From the NCBI RefSeq assembly GCF_029784165.1, contig NC_073695.1, positions 99,057,485 through 99,121,484 of the forward strand: 64,000 bases of DNA. Reading direction: 5' to 3'. Positions 22,555-33,650 of the stretch are shown here, piece after piece. The stretch comes from Wyeomyia smithii. Its lineage: Eukaryota > Arthropoda > Insecta > Diptera > Culicidae. A program made the position numbers and the translations under genes. A model generated the notes under the pieces. The model ran no database searches. It was given only the letters and a program-made list of their open reading frames with translations, and was not told the origin of the DNA. The stretch's first letter is position 1. Each line of letters starts with the position of its first letter.

Positions 22555-24085
22555 AATATTAAATCTTCAATTCATTTGTTTGGTTGTCCTAAAAATGACA
22601 GTTTGTTGTTGAATTTAAAATCGGATATGACGCTGATTGCATCTCTGTGTTGCGCCGATAGCGGGAGTTATGGTGAACTTAAAATCGGTTGCTGATCGCA
22701 ACCTTTGAGCTGCCCTAATAGTACGGGGATCAAGATACACGGACAACATGCACTGTGGAAGCTATTTCACATTCAGTAAATTAGACTGGTGCGACAGGTT
22801 AAAATTGCTAGGATCCAACACAGAATGCTTGCTTGCGTTGTCAAAAATTATTAACTTTCAATGACTTCAACAGTGGGGAAATAATGGCAGTCTGGCGACA
22901 CACACTGAGAGGAACCGCGCTGCTTCTGAGACGTGGTGACCAACCACAGGGCAAGTGTTCAATTTGAAGCCAGCCACAGGCGCGACCCGCTGCTATGGTC
23001 TGTTAGTGCCGAGTGCCGATATCTGCTACTACTGCTGTCAACGTTGTGGACGGTCCATCCAGTTCACCTTCCGACTAATGAATGTAGCTAGTTTTCCCAG
23101 AAACACTCTTTTATAGCCGAAGGGTGCTACGTAATAGGCCACGCCTTTCATTCCAGTTTTACCATTTCCTAATGTTCTTTAGACGAATTATTCCACAATT
23201 CGCATATGATTTCTGTATCCAGCGAATAAACACCGATGGTGCTTTCACACACGGTACGGTTTTAACCCGTATCTTATTGCGATTTGTAACATCAAACGAT
23301 TTCGTTTGCTCGCTGTTGCGTGTTGCATCATGTTGCAACTTGGCAGCTGGGAGACGACGAAATTCTGTTCATGCTGATTGATTGAATCGACTTCATATTG
23401 ACTGCATAGTCGAACTAACTGCTTTTGTGAATGCGTTCTAACAGGGCAGTTTGTTATTCAAAATCGGTTATGCTTATCACAGCCTTTGCGCTAAAATTAT
23501 TAACTTTCAATGACTTGTTTATTTGCCTTGGAAAAGGCATTTTGATTTCCAAATTTGGATTTCCTGATGGCAATCTTCATGCTGCCCTAACACGGGGGAA
23601 TAATGGCAGTATGGCGACACACGCTGAGAAGAACCGCGCTGCCCCTGAGACGTGGTGATCATCCACAGGGCTAGTGCTGCTGCTAAGGAAGGACGACTGC
23701 TGCTGTCGCTGTCTAGAACAATTATGAGCGACTTCAGTTGAAACAGGCTCTTATATAGGGCAAATAGCATGTTCTCAATTGCAAGGTATATGATTCTGTC
23801 GACCGTGCTTGGGAAGCAATCATAGAACGACCAATCAGAGGCCGAATTTTTCGTTTTGACAAGGCTTGACTATTTTCAATAGTACAATAGTGTGAATAAT
23901 AAATTTATAATTATCTTCTTTTGGGAAGAATCTTAGAAGATTTTCCAATCTATTGCTGCAAGAACGAAGGAAATTCATCGAATACTAACCGATCTATTAG
24001 CATTTGAAATTGGACATATTTTTCACTTTTTTCGGTTTTAGATTTTCATTTCACATCCCTATGTAGCCGAACTTCCTGAGAGAAG
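22555..24085 (-). repeat. Family X repeat, uninterrupted copies (partial tandem)
   Basis: Two related stretches occur: 22555 to about 23060, and about 23400-24085. Both include GAGACGTGGTGA followed by CCACAGGGC and a CTGCTGCT-rich stretch. In the second, reading on the minus strand, come a CCAAT-type word (TGATTGGTCG, 23830 area), then CCCTATATAAGAGCCTG at about 23745-23760 (a good TATA box), then a Gln/CAG-rich segment, and a possible AAATAAACAAG poly(A) word near 23518. Arrangement of TATA then poly(A) recalls an LTR or a Pol II-driven repeat, but no LTR pair was found. The outer end is CTCAGGAAGTTCGGCTACAT on the minus strand (about 24060-24080). Other copies lie at 44400-47870 and 59210-60360. 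Confidence 0.65.
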
Positions 24086-24242
24086 TATTCTACTTCAAAA
24101 CTACAAGGGCCATCGAGTAATCCGCGAGAAGCATTTTTGTCTCGATTCCGTAGAGGCATATCCGTCTTAACAGGGTTTTGTACAGCGTCAACTTCGTGTA
24201 TCGTTGCACACGACATGAATACCCATATTGTGTACATATCCG

Positions 24243-24473
24243 TGTAATTTTTGTGAATCTCCCAGATGGTCTCGAGGTACGATGCTGGCCTACCAAGCCA
24301 ATCGTCGTAGGTTCGAGTCTCGGCTCGGGAGAGACTGTTAGTGTCAGTAGGATCGTAGTGCTAGCCCCACACAATTGTCCTGTACACTAAACAGTCGGCT
24401 GCGAAGTCTGTGTATAAGTAAAACAGAAGGTCGAGTTCCGAATCGGAATGTAGCACTAAGGCTTTGCTTTTTT
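24243..24473 (+). mobile_element. tRNA-derived SINE with 10-bp target duplication
   Basis: The core begins CTCGAGGTACGATGCTGGCC and has an anticodon-arm-like TGGC...GCCA stem and a perfect Pol III B box, GGTTCGAGTCT, at about 24310. Then comes a unique body (GAGAGACTGTTAGTGTCAGT and GTCCTGTACACTAAACAG), ending in a T run after GGCTTTGC. TACATATCCG flanks it at 24233-24242 and 24474-24483. Sister copies lie at 36950-37120 and 58338-58552. The family resembles mosquito tRNA-type SINEs. I do not assign a published name. Confidence 0.88.
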
Positions 24474-24489
24474 TACATATCCGCTGTAG

Positions 24490-25375
24490 AACAAATTCAA
24501 TTGCTTTATCTGTTTATTTTCATCACGAGCCTTCAGAGAACAGGTTTGTTTCGCTATTGCGGTGTTGTTTGGATAGGTGTGTGCTAAACTGTAATCATAA
24601 TTAGTCGTAAGAGGGAACGAAGTAATGAAGTCAGAGAGCACCACTCATACTTAAATTCAAGTAAACTTTAAAAGGTGTTCTGCGCGAGATACTGTCACCA
24701 AATTTCCACCAAACGAAAGATTTAGGGCCTAAAAAAGATTTGTTAAAGGTTCCAGCTGCATATATTTGCATCTTAGTCGATGACAAGCGACTAAAGATGG
24801 TTTATTTTTCGTTTGAATTTCATACTTTTTACATAGTTTCTTAAAAGTACATTCAGCTCAAATTTACAAATTCGTTGATAAACATTTGTCTTCATTCGAA
24901 TTTTGATATTTGATGTTGGAACACGGGTGGTTCCTGAGAAAATATCAAATTTGTTCGAAGTTATTCCAGGAAAATAACGTAAAAGAAGAAGAATCGAACT
25001 TCAATCGCTTCGAGGGTTTACTTAACGAAACCATATTGAACTTTTGAAAGCTGCTGCATTTTGAAATTCAATGATCAAACTTTTCCCTATATTCGATTGG
25101 TACCCAATTATAATAATTTTATAGTAATTTTATTCAAAATAACTGGAGAAAACAAATTCGCTTTTACGCAATAAACAATTGTATCATTCATGCACGTCTC
25201 GCGTATAATATTATAGCTCACAAGCGCGAAAAATAAGGGTTTTTGCATGCGTATATGTCGTTTTGGGCTCGGAAGTTTATTTTCGGTAATCGTTATTGAT
25301 ATTTAAACAGTTTCAATAAATAATGCAGTGTTTTCAAATGAAACATCATCTAAAAACAGCTCTTTCTCATAAGTG
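24490..25375. other. No gene recognised
   Basis: AT-rich sequence between the SINE and the pogo-like element. I see no strong open frame, no tRNA and no clear terminal repeats. Confidence 0.3.
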
Positions 25376-25379
25376 TTTC

Positions 25380-27833
25380 TCATGGGGTAGAATGGCACTG
25401 TTGGTAGGGGCAAAATTGCCATACCTATGCACGAAAACATAACCTACAAACCAGAAATTGCTGTCAAAAAAGTAGACATCGTGCTAGCAGCAGTTAATAG
25501 TAAAATGGTTCGGAATTACAAACGGTTGTCGAGGCGCAAAAAATGGTCACAGTCATCATTGGCCACTGCTATAGACGCGGTTATTTCACATCGAATGTCA
25601 GTGAACCGAGCGGCTATTGCACACGGCATTCCACGGCAAACGTTAAGCCGACATTTAAGGCTGCGTCGAACAGATTCGGCGCAGCATAGCTTGGGGCGAT
25701 ACGCAACGGTGTTCTCGATCCAGCAGGAGGAAGAATTGGTGCAGCATGTTTCGAACATGAAGAAGCGATTCTACGGGGTAACTCTTCGGGACCTACGAAG
25801 TTTGGCGTATCAGCTGGCAGAGCAAAACCAGATTCCTCATCCGTTTAACAAATCGACAAAACTAGCTGGGCTGGACCGGCTTCACGGATTCAGGAAGCGG
25901 CATCCTGAACTTTCCTTGAGAACACCGGAAGCAACTTCTGCAGCACGAGCTCAAGGCTTCAATAAAGTAGCTGTGGATCATTTTTTTAATGTTCTGGGAG
26001 AGGCGCTTTCCACTGGCAAATTTCCGGCAAGCCGGATTTACAACGTCGATGAGACTTCAGTGGTATCTGTTAGTTCTTTTAGAAAATAAATAAAATAGAT
26101 AAAAAGTTTGACCCGCTTTTACGAAAAAAATACAGGTTCAAACAAAGAGATCCAAGATTTTGGCATTGAAGGGGTAACGGCAAGTTGGATGCAACACATC
26201 GGCCAACCGAGGAGTGTTGACAACGGCATGCGTTTGTATGTCGGCAGCCGGAAGTTTCCTGCCACCGATGTTGATTCTCCCGCGCGTTCGGTTGACTGAC
26301 CGGTTAAGAAAAGGTGCTCTTCCGGACACTTTATTCAATTGCAATACTTCCGGCTGGATGACAACTGATAATTTCAAAAATTGGATTGACCATTTTTTGA
26401 GGCACACTAGGCCTAGCTTCGAGAATCCCGTATTGTTGTTGTTGGATGGTCATGTGTTTTGAAAATGCTAGAAAAAATCACGTCAGTGTCATCAGTTTCC
26501 CGCCACACTGCAGTCACAAGTTGCAGCCGCTGGATGTTAGCTTCATGGGACCCTTAAAAACCTCTTTTTCCAAAAACATTGAGGAATTCCTCAAATCAAA
26601 TCCTGGAAAGTGGTGACCATCAATGAAGTAAGTCACTTGTTCGGAAAGGCTTTCATTTGTGCAGCCAGTTCCCCAAATGCTATTAATGGGTTTAGAAAAT
26701 CCGGTATTGTGCCGTTCAACCGGTTTATTTTTCAAGAGGATAATTTTGCTCCGGCAGACGTGACCGATATTTTCAGTTATGGACCTTATGCTTCGGATGG
26801 CGATGAACCAGATTTGTTGGATTTGACGATCAAGGACGGGAGAGCTTATTGCAAGATAACGAAAACGTCGTAGCTGAGGCCTCAAAACCCGCTAACGTGA
26901 TAAGGGAGAATATCAACAATGATGGATATCCAATGATGGATGGAAGTGCAGTCAAAATTTCAACCACGTCAATCCAACCACTACCAAAGTTAAAAACCGA
27001 AAAGTCGGCAAAAAGCTACAAAGTTAACAGCGAATTCGTAAATTGCGGCTTTGAAAGTATCACAAGCTAAAGGAGACATTTCGCAGATGAAGCGGATGAA
27101 CAAACGATTGACCAGAACAAATACCGAAAACCCACCAAAAGCAAGCATCAAAATAAAACCGGAAACGAAGTAAAAACGGATTCACTATGCGATGTTTGCG
27201 GTTGTTGCTTCAATTCCTCTCATGATGGTGAAGGATGGAACATGTGTTCAAACTGTAACGTGTGGTTCCATTTTTGCGAAAGAGATGTGTGCCCAGGATG
27301 CATGCAATGATGTAACCTTTGTTGACAATCATTAAAATAAAGTTACCTAAATTTAAATTTTGTCATGTTTTATTATTTCTTCGTCCGCACAGTAGTGTTT
27401 ATGGACCAAAACCTTATTTTTATATGCGGGCAAATTCATAGATAATTTTCAAATTGAAATAGGCTAAAAAATTATGCTGTTTTGGAGTATAAATAGTGAA
27501 ACAGGAAAGGAAAACTTTGTTTCGGTACCTACGATTGTCCTTTACATTGATGCATTGTTTAATGTTTGCTTGAAATCGAAAAATATGAACATGCCCATTA
27601 TGCCCCATAGGAATGCCCAATTTACCCCGTACCGCGACCAGCCTCATACTTTTTAGTGGCTTAGGAAATTATTTATAAATATTTAAATAACCTTTTTCTT
27701 TAGTTTCCAATGAAGCAACTCTTGAGTATTATTCTTACTCTATGTAGTAAAAATGTATTCAGTAGCTTTTTGCTCACTTTGCCCTAACAATTTGATAAGA
27801 AGCTTAAGGTGCTCCTCTTGCCCCTTGTCCCCC
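25380..27833 (+). mobile_element. pogo-like transposon, decayed, right end TA-flanked
   Basis: The right end reads GGTGCTCCTCTTGCCCCTTG then TCCCCC (27808-27833) followed by TA. It mirrors the style of the 25-bp ends of the 37625-38533 element. The left end is poorly preserved, but GGGGTAGAATGGCACTG and GTAGGGGCAAAATTGCC at about 25384-25420 look like its subterminal repeats. Further subterminal words occur at 27594-27640 (CCATTATGCCCCATAGG and AATTTACCCCG). The broken transposase lies between. Confidence 0.7.
25427..27310 (+). pseudogene. pogo/CENP-B-type transposase with C-terminal zinc finger, broken
   Basis: The first frame (25427-26089; a likely start is the second Met at 25505) has a psq-type helix-turn-helix (VNRAAIAHGIPRQTLSRHLR), a CENP-B-like second DNA-binding region (FSIQQEEELVQHV, LRDLRSLAYQLAEQNQIP) and the first catalytic block, IYNVDET. 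A stop and frameshifts follow. The DDE core continues as FLPPMLILPRVRLTDRLRKG, NWIDHFLRHTRPS and LLLLDGH (26214-26462), then LQPLDVSFMGPLKTSF and the INGFRKSGIVPFN block (about 26510-26870). The end (27185-27310) encodes CDVCGCCFNSS, WNMCSNCNVWFHFC and CPGC, a PHD-like zinc-binding module. At least three breaks make it non-functional. It would have cut and pasted its own element at TA sites. Confidence 0.85.
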
Positions 27834-27839
27834 TACACT

Positions 27840-28400
27840 GAAATAATCTCACCTATTCATATTATATGGGAGTGTCATAAATTTGCACTATTAGAACTTC
27901 CAATTAAAACGATGTGATCGGAAATGTGTCATGCATTCTTCATAGGATCGTCTGATAGACTCTCATTACTACCAAGCTTTTAAAATAGATAAGAAAATCC
28001 TTTAAAAACTAACGAACAAATAATTCATTAGACTCATTAAAAAGGCCATAATTTATATCTTGGCATATAATAACAATTTCATTGGAAAAACTCATGCATT
28101 TCGTGTTATTATCCTATAGAAATAACTTCACTAGAGGGACTGTTTCTTTCATATGATATGTACATGAAAACAAATCGAAGTGCTTTTTTTATAAAGGATA
28201 CAAGAATTTATTATAAAAATAATATTTATTTTAAGAAATTTGTACTTGATTGTTGACTGTCCTATAAATCCTATAATCCTATAAATTAAAGCAAAAATGA
28301 ATTGCGTCGGTCAGTGGCAATCACAACTTTCGAGAGATTTCACTACCGACTTCCTGACAAATGATTAATAAAAAAGAAATACCGGTTCAACGTTGGCCAC
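27840..28400. other. 3' flank of the 28402-28600 candidate, otherwise featureless
   Basis: On the minus strand an AATAAA lies near 28224-28229, about 175 bases downstream of the candidate stop codon at 28402. Nothing else is recognised. Confidence 0.35.
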
Positions 28401-28401
28401 T

Positions 28402-28600
28402 TCATCCGAGTTCCAATGGTCTGTTCGTTGTTTGCCCTACGATTATATAAGTGCCAATTTCTTCGGTGTGATCTATAGTTGTGAATATCTATGTAAGTTT
28501 AAACTCAAATTAAGTAAAAAAAAAATAACTTACCCATTGGAGATAAGAAAATATCCTTCCAATCGCTCAATAAGACGCCGTCTTCTCGTAGTGTAGCCAT
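28402..28600 (-). CDS. Candidate two-exon small protein (45 aa), unknown
   Basis: An ATG at 28600 in good context (CAAAATGGC) opens 22 codons (MATLREDGVLLSDWKDIFLS, then PM) to a strong GTAAGT donor after 28534. A 61-bp intron ends in TTCACAACTATAG. Exon 2 (28472-28402) continues in phase as DHTEEIGTYIIVGQTTNRPL then ELG and TGA. An AATAAA lies about 175 bases on, and an initiator-like TCAGTTT is upstream near 28665. The exon-intron structure and coding look are good for so short a frame. No family is recognised. It could also be the remnant of a longer gene, because exon 2 ends at a stop shortly after a coding-like stretch. Confidence 0.4.
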
Positions 28601-29215
28601 TTTGAATAACTATCTGGATTATTCGATACCAAATCCAAACGTCAAAACAAAACTTCACGAGTTAAACTGACAAAAAGTCACAGCGACATGTGTTTTTAAT
28701 GGATTTATCAATAAGATTTATATGTTGGGGTCGATACATGACGGTTTTATATACCTACTTTATGAAATGTATTCCGCAATGTTGCCCGTAAATTTAAATT
28801 TTTACGGCACATGTTAGACGTAAATGAATTTCAAATAGAATGGATGTGAAAATCCGATAATTATTATTCCATTGTGCGATTCGTTAAAATTATTGTATCA
28901 CATTTAATTTACAAATGGATTTCCAATGGAATCATATAAAATTAGGAGATCGTTTGGTACGTTAAATTCATTGGACAAATTTAATAGAGAATATATGTCG
29001 ACTTGTTTCAGTGTACATATGTTATTTGTTCGTACCTTGTCAAAATGTGTTTAAAGCTTTAAAACGACGACTGCACAAAGTTCGGTTGTGCTGAAATTTT
29101 GCATGGGAACTTTTTTTGAGAAGACGAAGCATTTGAGCTATACCGCTATTCGAAGCTCAAAATTTCCCCATACATTTCATTTATACCCTTATTTTTTTTA
29201 AGAAGCATCATCAGT
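28601..29215. other. Upstream region, no other feature
   Basis: AT-rich. The stretch 28780-28990 has several FNAATGGATTT-like near-palindromic words (AAATGGATTTCCAATGG) that could be a decayed MITE, but I could not pair its ends. Confidence 0.3.
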
Positions 29216-29320
29216 TCACTACAATTCATTCTCAGATAGTTTATCTGTGCAACGAACGGGTTCTGAGGTACAATGCTTTGAATCAAGCTGACGCCAAAAT
29301 GCATTCGCCTTTACTTTCAA
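29216..29320. repeat. Fragment related to the 12560-16197 inverted arms
   Basis: The string CTACAATTCATTCTCAGATA and what follows (about 100 bases, including GAATCAAGCTGACGCCAAAA) parallels the right arm at about 16005-16100 and, inverted, the left arm. It is a solo arm fragment of that family. Confidence 0.6.
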
Positions 29321-29324
29321 ATCA

Positions 29325-29920
29325 GGGTGTCGAAAACCTGAAAAATCAGGGAATGTCAGGGATTTTATTTTTCAATCAGGGAAAACTGGAAAAAATATTC
29401 AGGGAAATTTTTTTAACTGATACGCGGTCCTTTTTTGAACGGCTCTTTGGCGCAAAAACTGTTTCTGTTTAGGCGACAATCCATAAATTACGTAACGCAA
29501 AAAACACAATTTTTGGACCCCCACCCCCCATGTAACGTAACGCCAACACCTTCCCCCCATAAAAATTACGTAACGCTGCAGAAGGATTTCCTTGATAAAA
29601 ATGCTCGTTTTTGAGAGTCTCTCCAGAGATTTTTCGTTACGTAACGCTGAACTCACCACCCCCCCCCTCACCTGTATAACAAATCGTAACGCCCAAGCAT
29701 ACTCCCCCTCCCCCCTATGAGCGTTACGTAATTTATGGATGCCGCCTTACCTCAAAAGGCTTATTCAGGACCGCTGACGTTCAGTTTTATATCTTATCAA
29801 GTTCCTTTTCCACTTAGATATTAGAGTTGTGTTTATCTACGTTGCACTTTTTTGTGCCGAATACTGAAGAATATCAGGAAAATTAATGTTATATTTCAGG
29901 GAGGGAAAATCAGGGAATTT
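29325..29920. repeat. AATCAGGGAA-type repeat interrupted by a MITE
   Basis: Blocks of AATCAGGG/GTCAGGG words occur on both sides (29320-29410 and about 29870-29930) of a complete TTA-flanked MITE at 29472-29746. Similar wording occurs near 4815-4870. The family is unknown. Confidence 0.5.
29472..29746. mobile_element. PIF/Harbinger-type MITE, TTA target duplication
   Basis: The left end GGCGACAATCCATAAATTAC (to 29498) is the inverse of the right end (29721-29746) with one indel, and TTA flanks both sides (29469-29471 and 29747-29749). The ends carry TTACGTAACGC, repeated again inside. The interior has C homopolymer runs (29515-29530, 29655-29670, 29700-29720). Three-base TTA duplications are typical of PIF/Harbinger elements. 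No coding sequence is present. Confidence 0.88.
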
Positions 29921-30597
29921 AATTTTGAAATTTTCTTCTTTTATAGATTTTGCGCTGAGCTTTTTGAAATTGCAGCTAAACCAAAATGGACGAAATTCGC
30001 CGTTTTTTTTTTTTCATTTCAAAATGCAAGGTTGACTTAAGCAAACAAGAAGTGCTAATAAATTTTCGATTAGATGAATCTTTGCGATACACATACAGTT
30101 AGATTACAAATCATCACGAATTATGCTCTTGTCTGATTTTTGATTTCAACTCAACATCAACGCATATATATTTCTGTGAGAATCGTTTCTGGAATTACCA
30201 AGAGCTGCATCACATGTACTAATAATTTTGGGTGAGAAAAAGGCATTGGAAAATAATTAACCTTCTGGAAATACCTGTACAATTTTTATTTTTGGAGTTG
30301 ATTAGACATTCTGATAAGCTAAAAATATAGCGAAACTGAAGAATCTTTTGAATCAAATATTTACGGGATCACATTAAGACAAAATGGGTGTAAAAAAATG
30401 TTATAATTAGGTATTTATTGAAAAAAAAAAATGGTATTGGTGGTATTCAAGACACGACCGCATGACGTTGGACGACGGTATTCTTATTTTCCATTAAAAC
30501 AAATAATAGAGAGAATTGCAACTCTAGTATTTGCTGCAATTTTATCTAGTGCATTTCTGAATGCTGGACGTTAAAACGTTATAAATAATAATATATA

Positions 30598-31093
30598 GGG
30601 TAGGGAACGGCTTAAGCAGTAGCACCTATTTTAATCAGTCGAAGAAAACAGGCCTCAAACTCCTGCATTTCGACCACTATCGACAATTTCAATGATGGAA
30701 ACGAAAACTTTGATTGTCTAGCTGTCTTACGAATATAAGAAATACCGTTAATCACAAAGAAATCTGTGAACAATTGCAATTGAAACAAATCGACCTATAT
30801 TGCAGCCATTCAGGAGCCACTTCAGGTGCTGAAAAAAAAACGCCTGCAAAACAGATGGAAACTGCTTAAAATAGGTTCGGGGTGATTGGAATAGTGTCCC
30901 TCGATTGGTAACTTTGATTGATGATTGTCAAAGTTTGCTAACTTAGTTTTACAATCCGAAAACAAGTTCTGACAGAGGAAACGATAGAGAGCAGAATGAT
31001 ATACTACTGTTTGAGTTTCACCCAGCACATTTCGAGTATTTCGTCTAAATAAACAGGCGGTTCCTAAAGCTGCTTAGAATATGTTCCCTACCC
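30598..31093. mobile_element. TA-flanked MITE (496 bp)
   Basis: The ends are GGGTAGGGAACGGCTTAAGC and its approximate inverse, ...GCTGCTTAGAATATGTTCCC then TACCC. TA lies outside both (30596-30597 and 31094-31095). A secondary internal copy of the subterminal motif (CTGCTTAAAATAGG) sits near 30862. It is non-coding. Confidence 0.8.
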
Positions 31094-31849
31094 TACTAAA
31101 AGAATGGATATCTTTTATTTAATCGCTGTCATTTCATACATATTCGAATCAAACCTTTGTTCGTAGCTGCACCAGCAAGACAATCATTTAATTGAGCGAA
31201 TTGGTAAAATTTTCCTATCTAAGCAAAAAGCAAACTTAACGAAACTAGCTGAAATTGGAGCCCAGAACGATTCAAACGAAAATTTTAAATTTAAAAATTG
31301 TTTGACATTTAATCGATAAAACTCATGCTAGGTTAGTTCCAGCCCAGCATATAACTTCATGTATTTGAAAAAAAAAAAAAAACGTTTGGTTCAATAACTC
31401 AATATAGCAAGAGCTCAATCACACGTTTTTCGGTAGTTGTTATCAAGGTTTTGGCGAGTGACAGGAAAATATCTTAACTTCTTCAATTGTGATTTAGAGC
31501 ATTTCTAATTGTTTTGTTATTTTTCACGATAGCGACAAGTTTGTTTCTTTCTCTGTGTGCGAGAAACAAAATCAAAACCGCGGACCGAGAAACAAAAATG
31601 AAAATTTAATGAATGCTTTTTGAGAAAACTTGCAACTCTTTTTACCAATAATTTATGACACTCAAAACAACCTGTTTTGATCTAAATGAAATTTTTTGTA
31701 AATAAGTGTTGATCATTCATAGGCAGTAATTTTTTCTCGATGAATAAAGACTGGCTGAAGAAGTTAAAATCGCTGCTGTAAAATCAAATTCACAACTGTG
31801 TTCGTTAAGACGTTTTAATATTTTTAATGACAATAATAATCTTCGATAA

Positions 31850-32205
31850 ACACCCGCTATAGTTATCCACACACATGCTATAACTATCTATACACACGTT
31901 AAAACTATTCATACACACGCTGTAGCTATAGTTTTTTATACACACATGCTAAAGTTATCCATACACACGCTATTCCTATCCATACATCCGATACAACTAT
32001 CTATAAACACGCATAAGCTATCCAACCATGTGCTATTACAATCCATACATACGCCATAAGTAATCATTACACACGCAGCAGCTATCCACACACACGCTAT
32101 AACTATCCGTACACACGCTGAAGATATACACGCTATAGCCATAATATGCTACACATGCTATATCTTACACACGCTATAGCTAGCCATACACACGCAACAG
32201 CTCTA
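31850..32205. repeat. Minisatellite, unit about 20-25 bp
   Basis: Roughly fifteen diverged units of the type CTATAGCTATCCATACACACG run head to tail. The minus-strand open frame inside it (31936-32142) only reads out the repeat. Confidence 0.85.
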
Positions 32206-32209
32206 GCTA

Positions 32210-33650
32210 CCGAACAGAATGAAGAAATGCAGCTGCCCACTACCTCCGCCGCTGCTGCCTGATACCACCGCTCTGGTTCTGCTGCAGCTCAGTTTCGCCA
32301 CTGGAATCAGCCACCGCTGCTGATTATTCAAGACCGTTCTAGTGGCCTTCCACTTGTTAACTGATGACTACTATGAGACGACGCAGGTTATTATATAGCC
32401 CAAAGCAAAAATCCATTCGCGAGCAAAGGGGAAGCGGCTTGTGATTGGTTGAATGTGCACGACTTTTAACACAACTTTTAGCTAGTTTGGTATCGAAAAC
32501 ATATTTAAATTAGTATATGACAATCTTGCGCAATATTTCCCCTATCAATCAAGCCATTCCTGTTTAGAATCTGTTCAGTGGTAATGATAAAAGAAGCATT
32601 TTAAAATGGTGTTGAAACACCTGTTGCAGCTACCGAAAGCGAGCTCGTTATTGGTTGAAAGCTGCGAGACTGTTTACAAAGTCAGATCGGTTGTATCCGT
32701 TAGTGTCGACTGTGCTTGTGAAGAGAGGTGGTGATTGATTGCTCGGTATGATTTAGACAATCGATGTGATTTATCAATTTTTCAATAGTGTATCTCGAAC
32801 AACAGGTTATTTTTGTTACATAAATTCAACCGTAAAAGAATTTCTGATCGGTTGATGTCAAAACCTCGAAATTCTGAAAAGAAATGACTGATATATAAGC
32901 GCTCAAAACCTGACCACTTCTTCCTGGTTTTCCTTGGTTGAATTACTAGATTTTCAAATTCAGGTGCCTAACTTCGATATAGACGTTAGTCCAACGTCAA
33001 AAAACGCCGAGTAGCAATACATTTTATAAAAACAGTGTAAAGATTAAACTCAATGAAATATATGACTTCATTTTGTCTTCTAACTTTGATGACATTTCAA
33101 ACTTATTGAAATTAACGTACTAACGCGTTGTCACGCAAACTTCAGTCGATTACACGAATGTAAACAACATAATATTATAACCTTGTAACCGTTGAATCTT
33201 CTTCGTAATTTGTCATGTTCAAGTTATTATTTGAAAAAAAAAAAGCAGCACGCGTTCGGTGCTATTTGTGTCAAATATAGATTTGATAATTTAGTTTACA
33301 CTTGCATTATATGAAGCTGTGTTTGAAAATCGTCAAAAATTGTGCTAATTAATATATAACTGATTCATAACCTAACTGAATTGCTGTTGCTAATGCGCTT
33401 GTACCAATAGCTCCACCTTTCCAGCATCCTGATTCTTACTTTTATCAATGAATGAAGCGCGAGCAGGAATGACACTTCTGATTCAATTAGAAATTTTGTC
33501 CCGTAATGATTGCTCGACTGACACAATGTTCTGGCTGCTATTTGAAACCGATAGGCTATATGGTGCCAGCGAAGGAATAAAATCACCTCTAGCGATTAAT
33601 GAATACATATAAAACAAGCCTAGGATGCGTTGACATCGTCGTCAGTATGC
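32210..33650. other. Promoter-like and repeat-derived DNA, no gene found
   Basis: At 32230-32330 is a CTG/CCGCTGCTG-rich stretch. It is followed by TTATTATATAGCCCAAAGC (about 32389) and TGTGATTGGTTGAATG (about 32438). This order resembles the CTG-rich, TATA and CCAAT layout of family X, so the segment may be a diverged member. From 32560 on I recognise nothing. Confidence 0.35.

Noticed and set aside
24261..24345. Genuine tRNA gene at the SINE head
   Set aside because: It has a B box, but it is in multiple copies with the same non-tRNA body, a T-run tail and target duplications.
30598..31093. 8-bp target duplication for this MITE
   Set aside because: The flanking octamers (ATAATATA and CTAAAAGA) differ. 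Only TA is shared, so I call it TA-type.
31936..32142. 68-codon minus-strand frame with repeated C and M
   Set aside because: Readout of the minisatellite unit.
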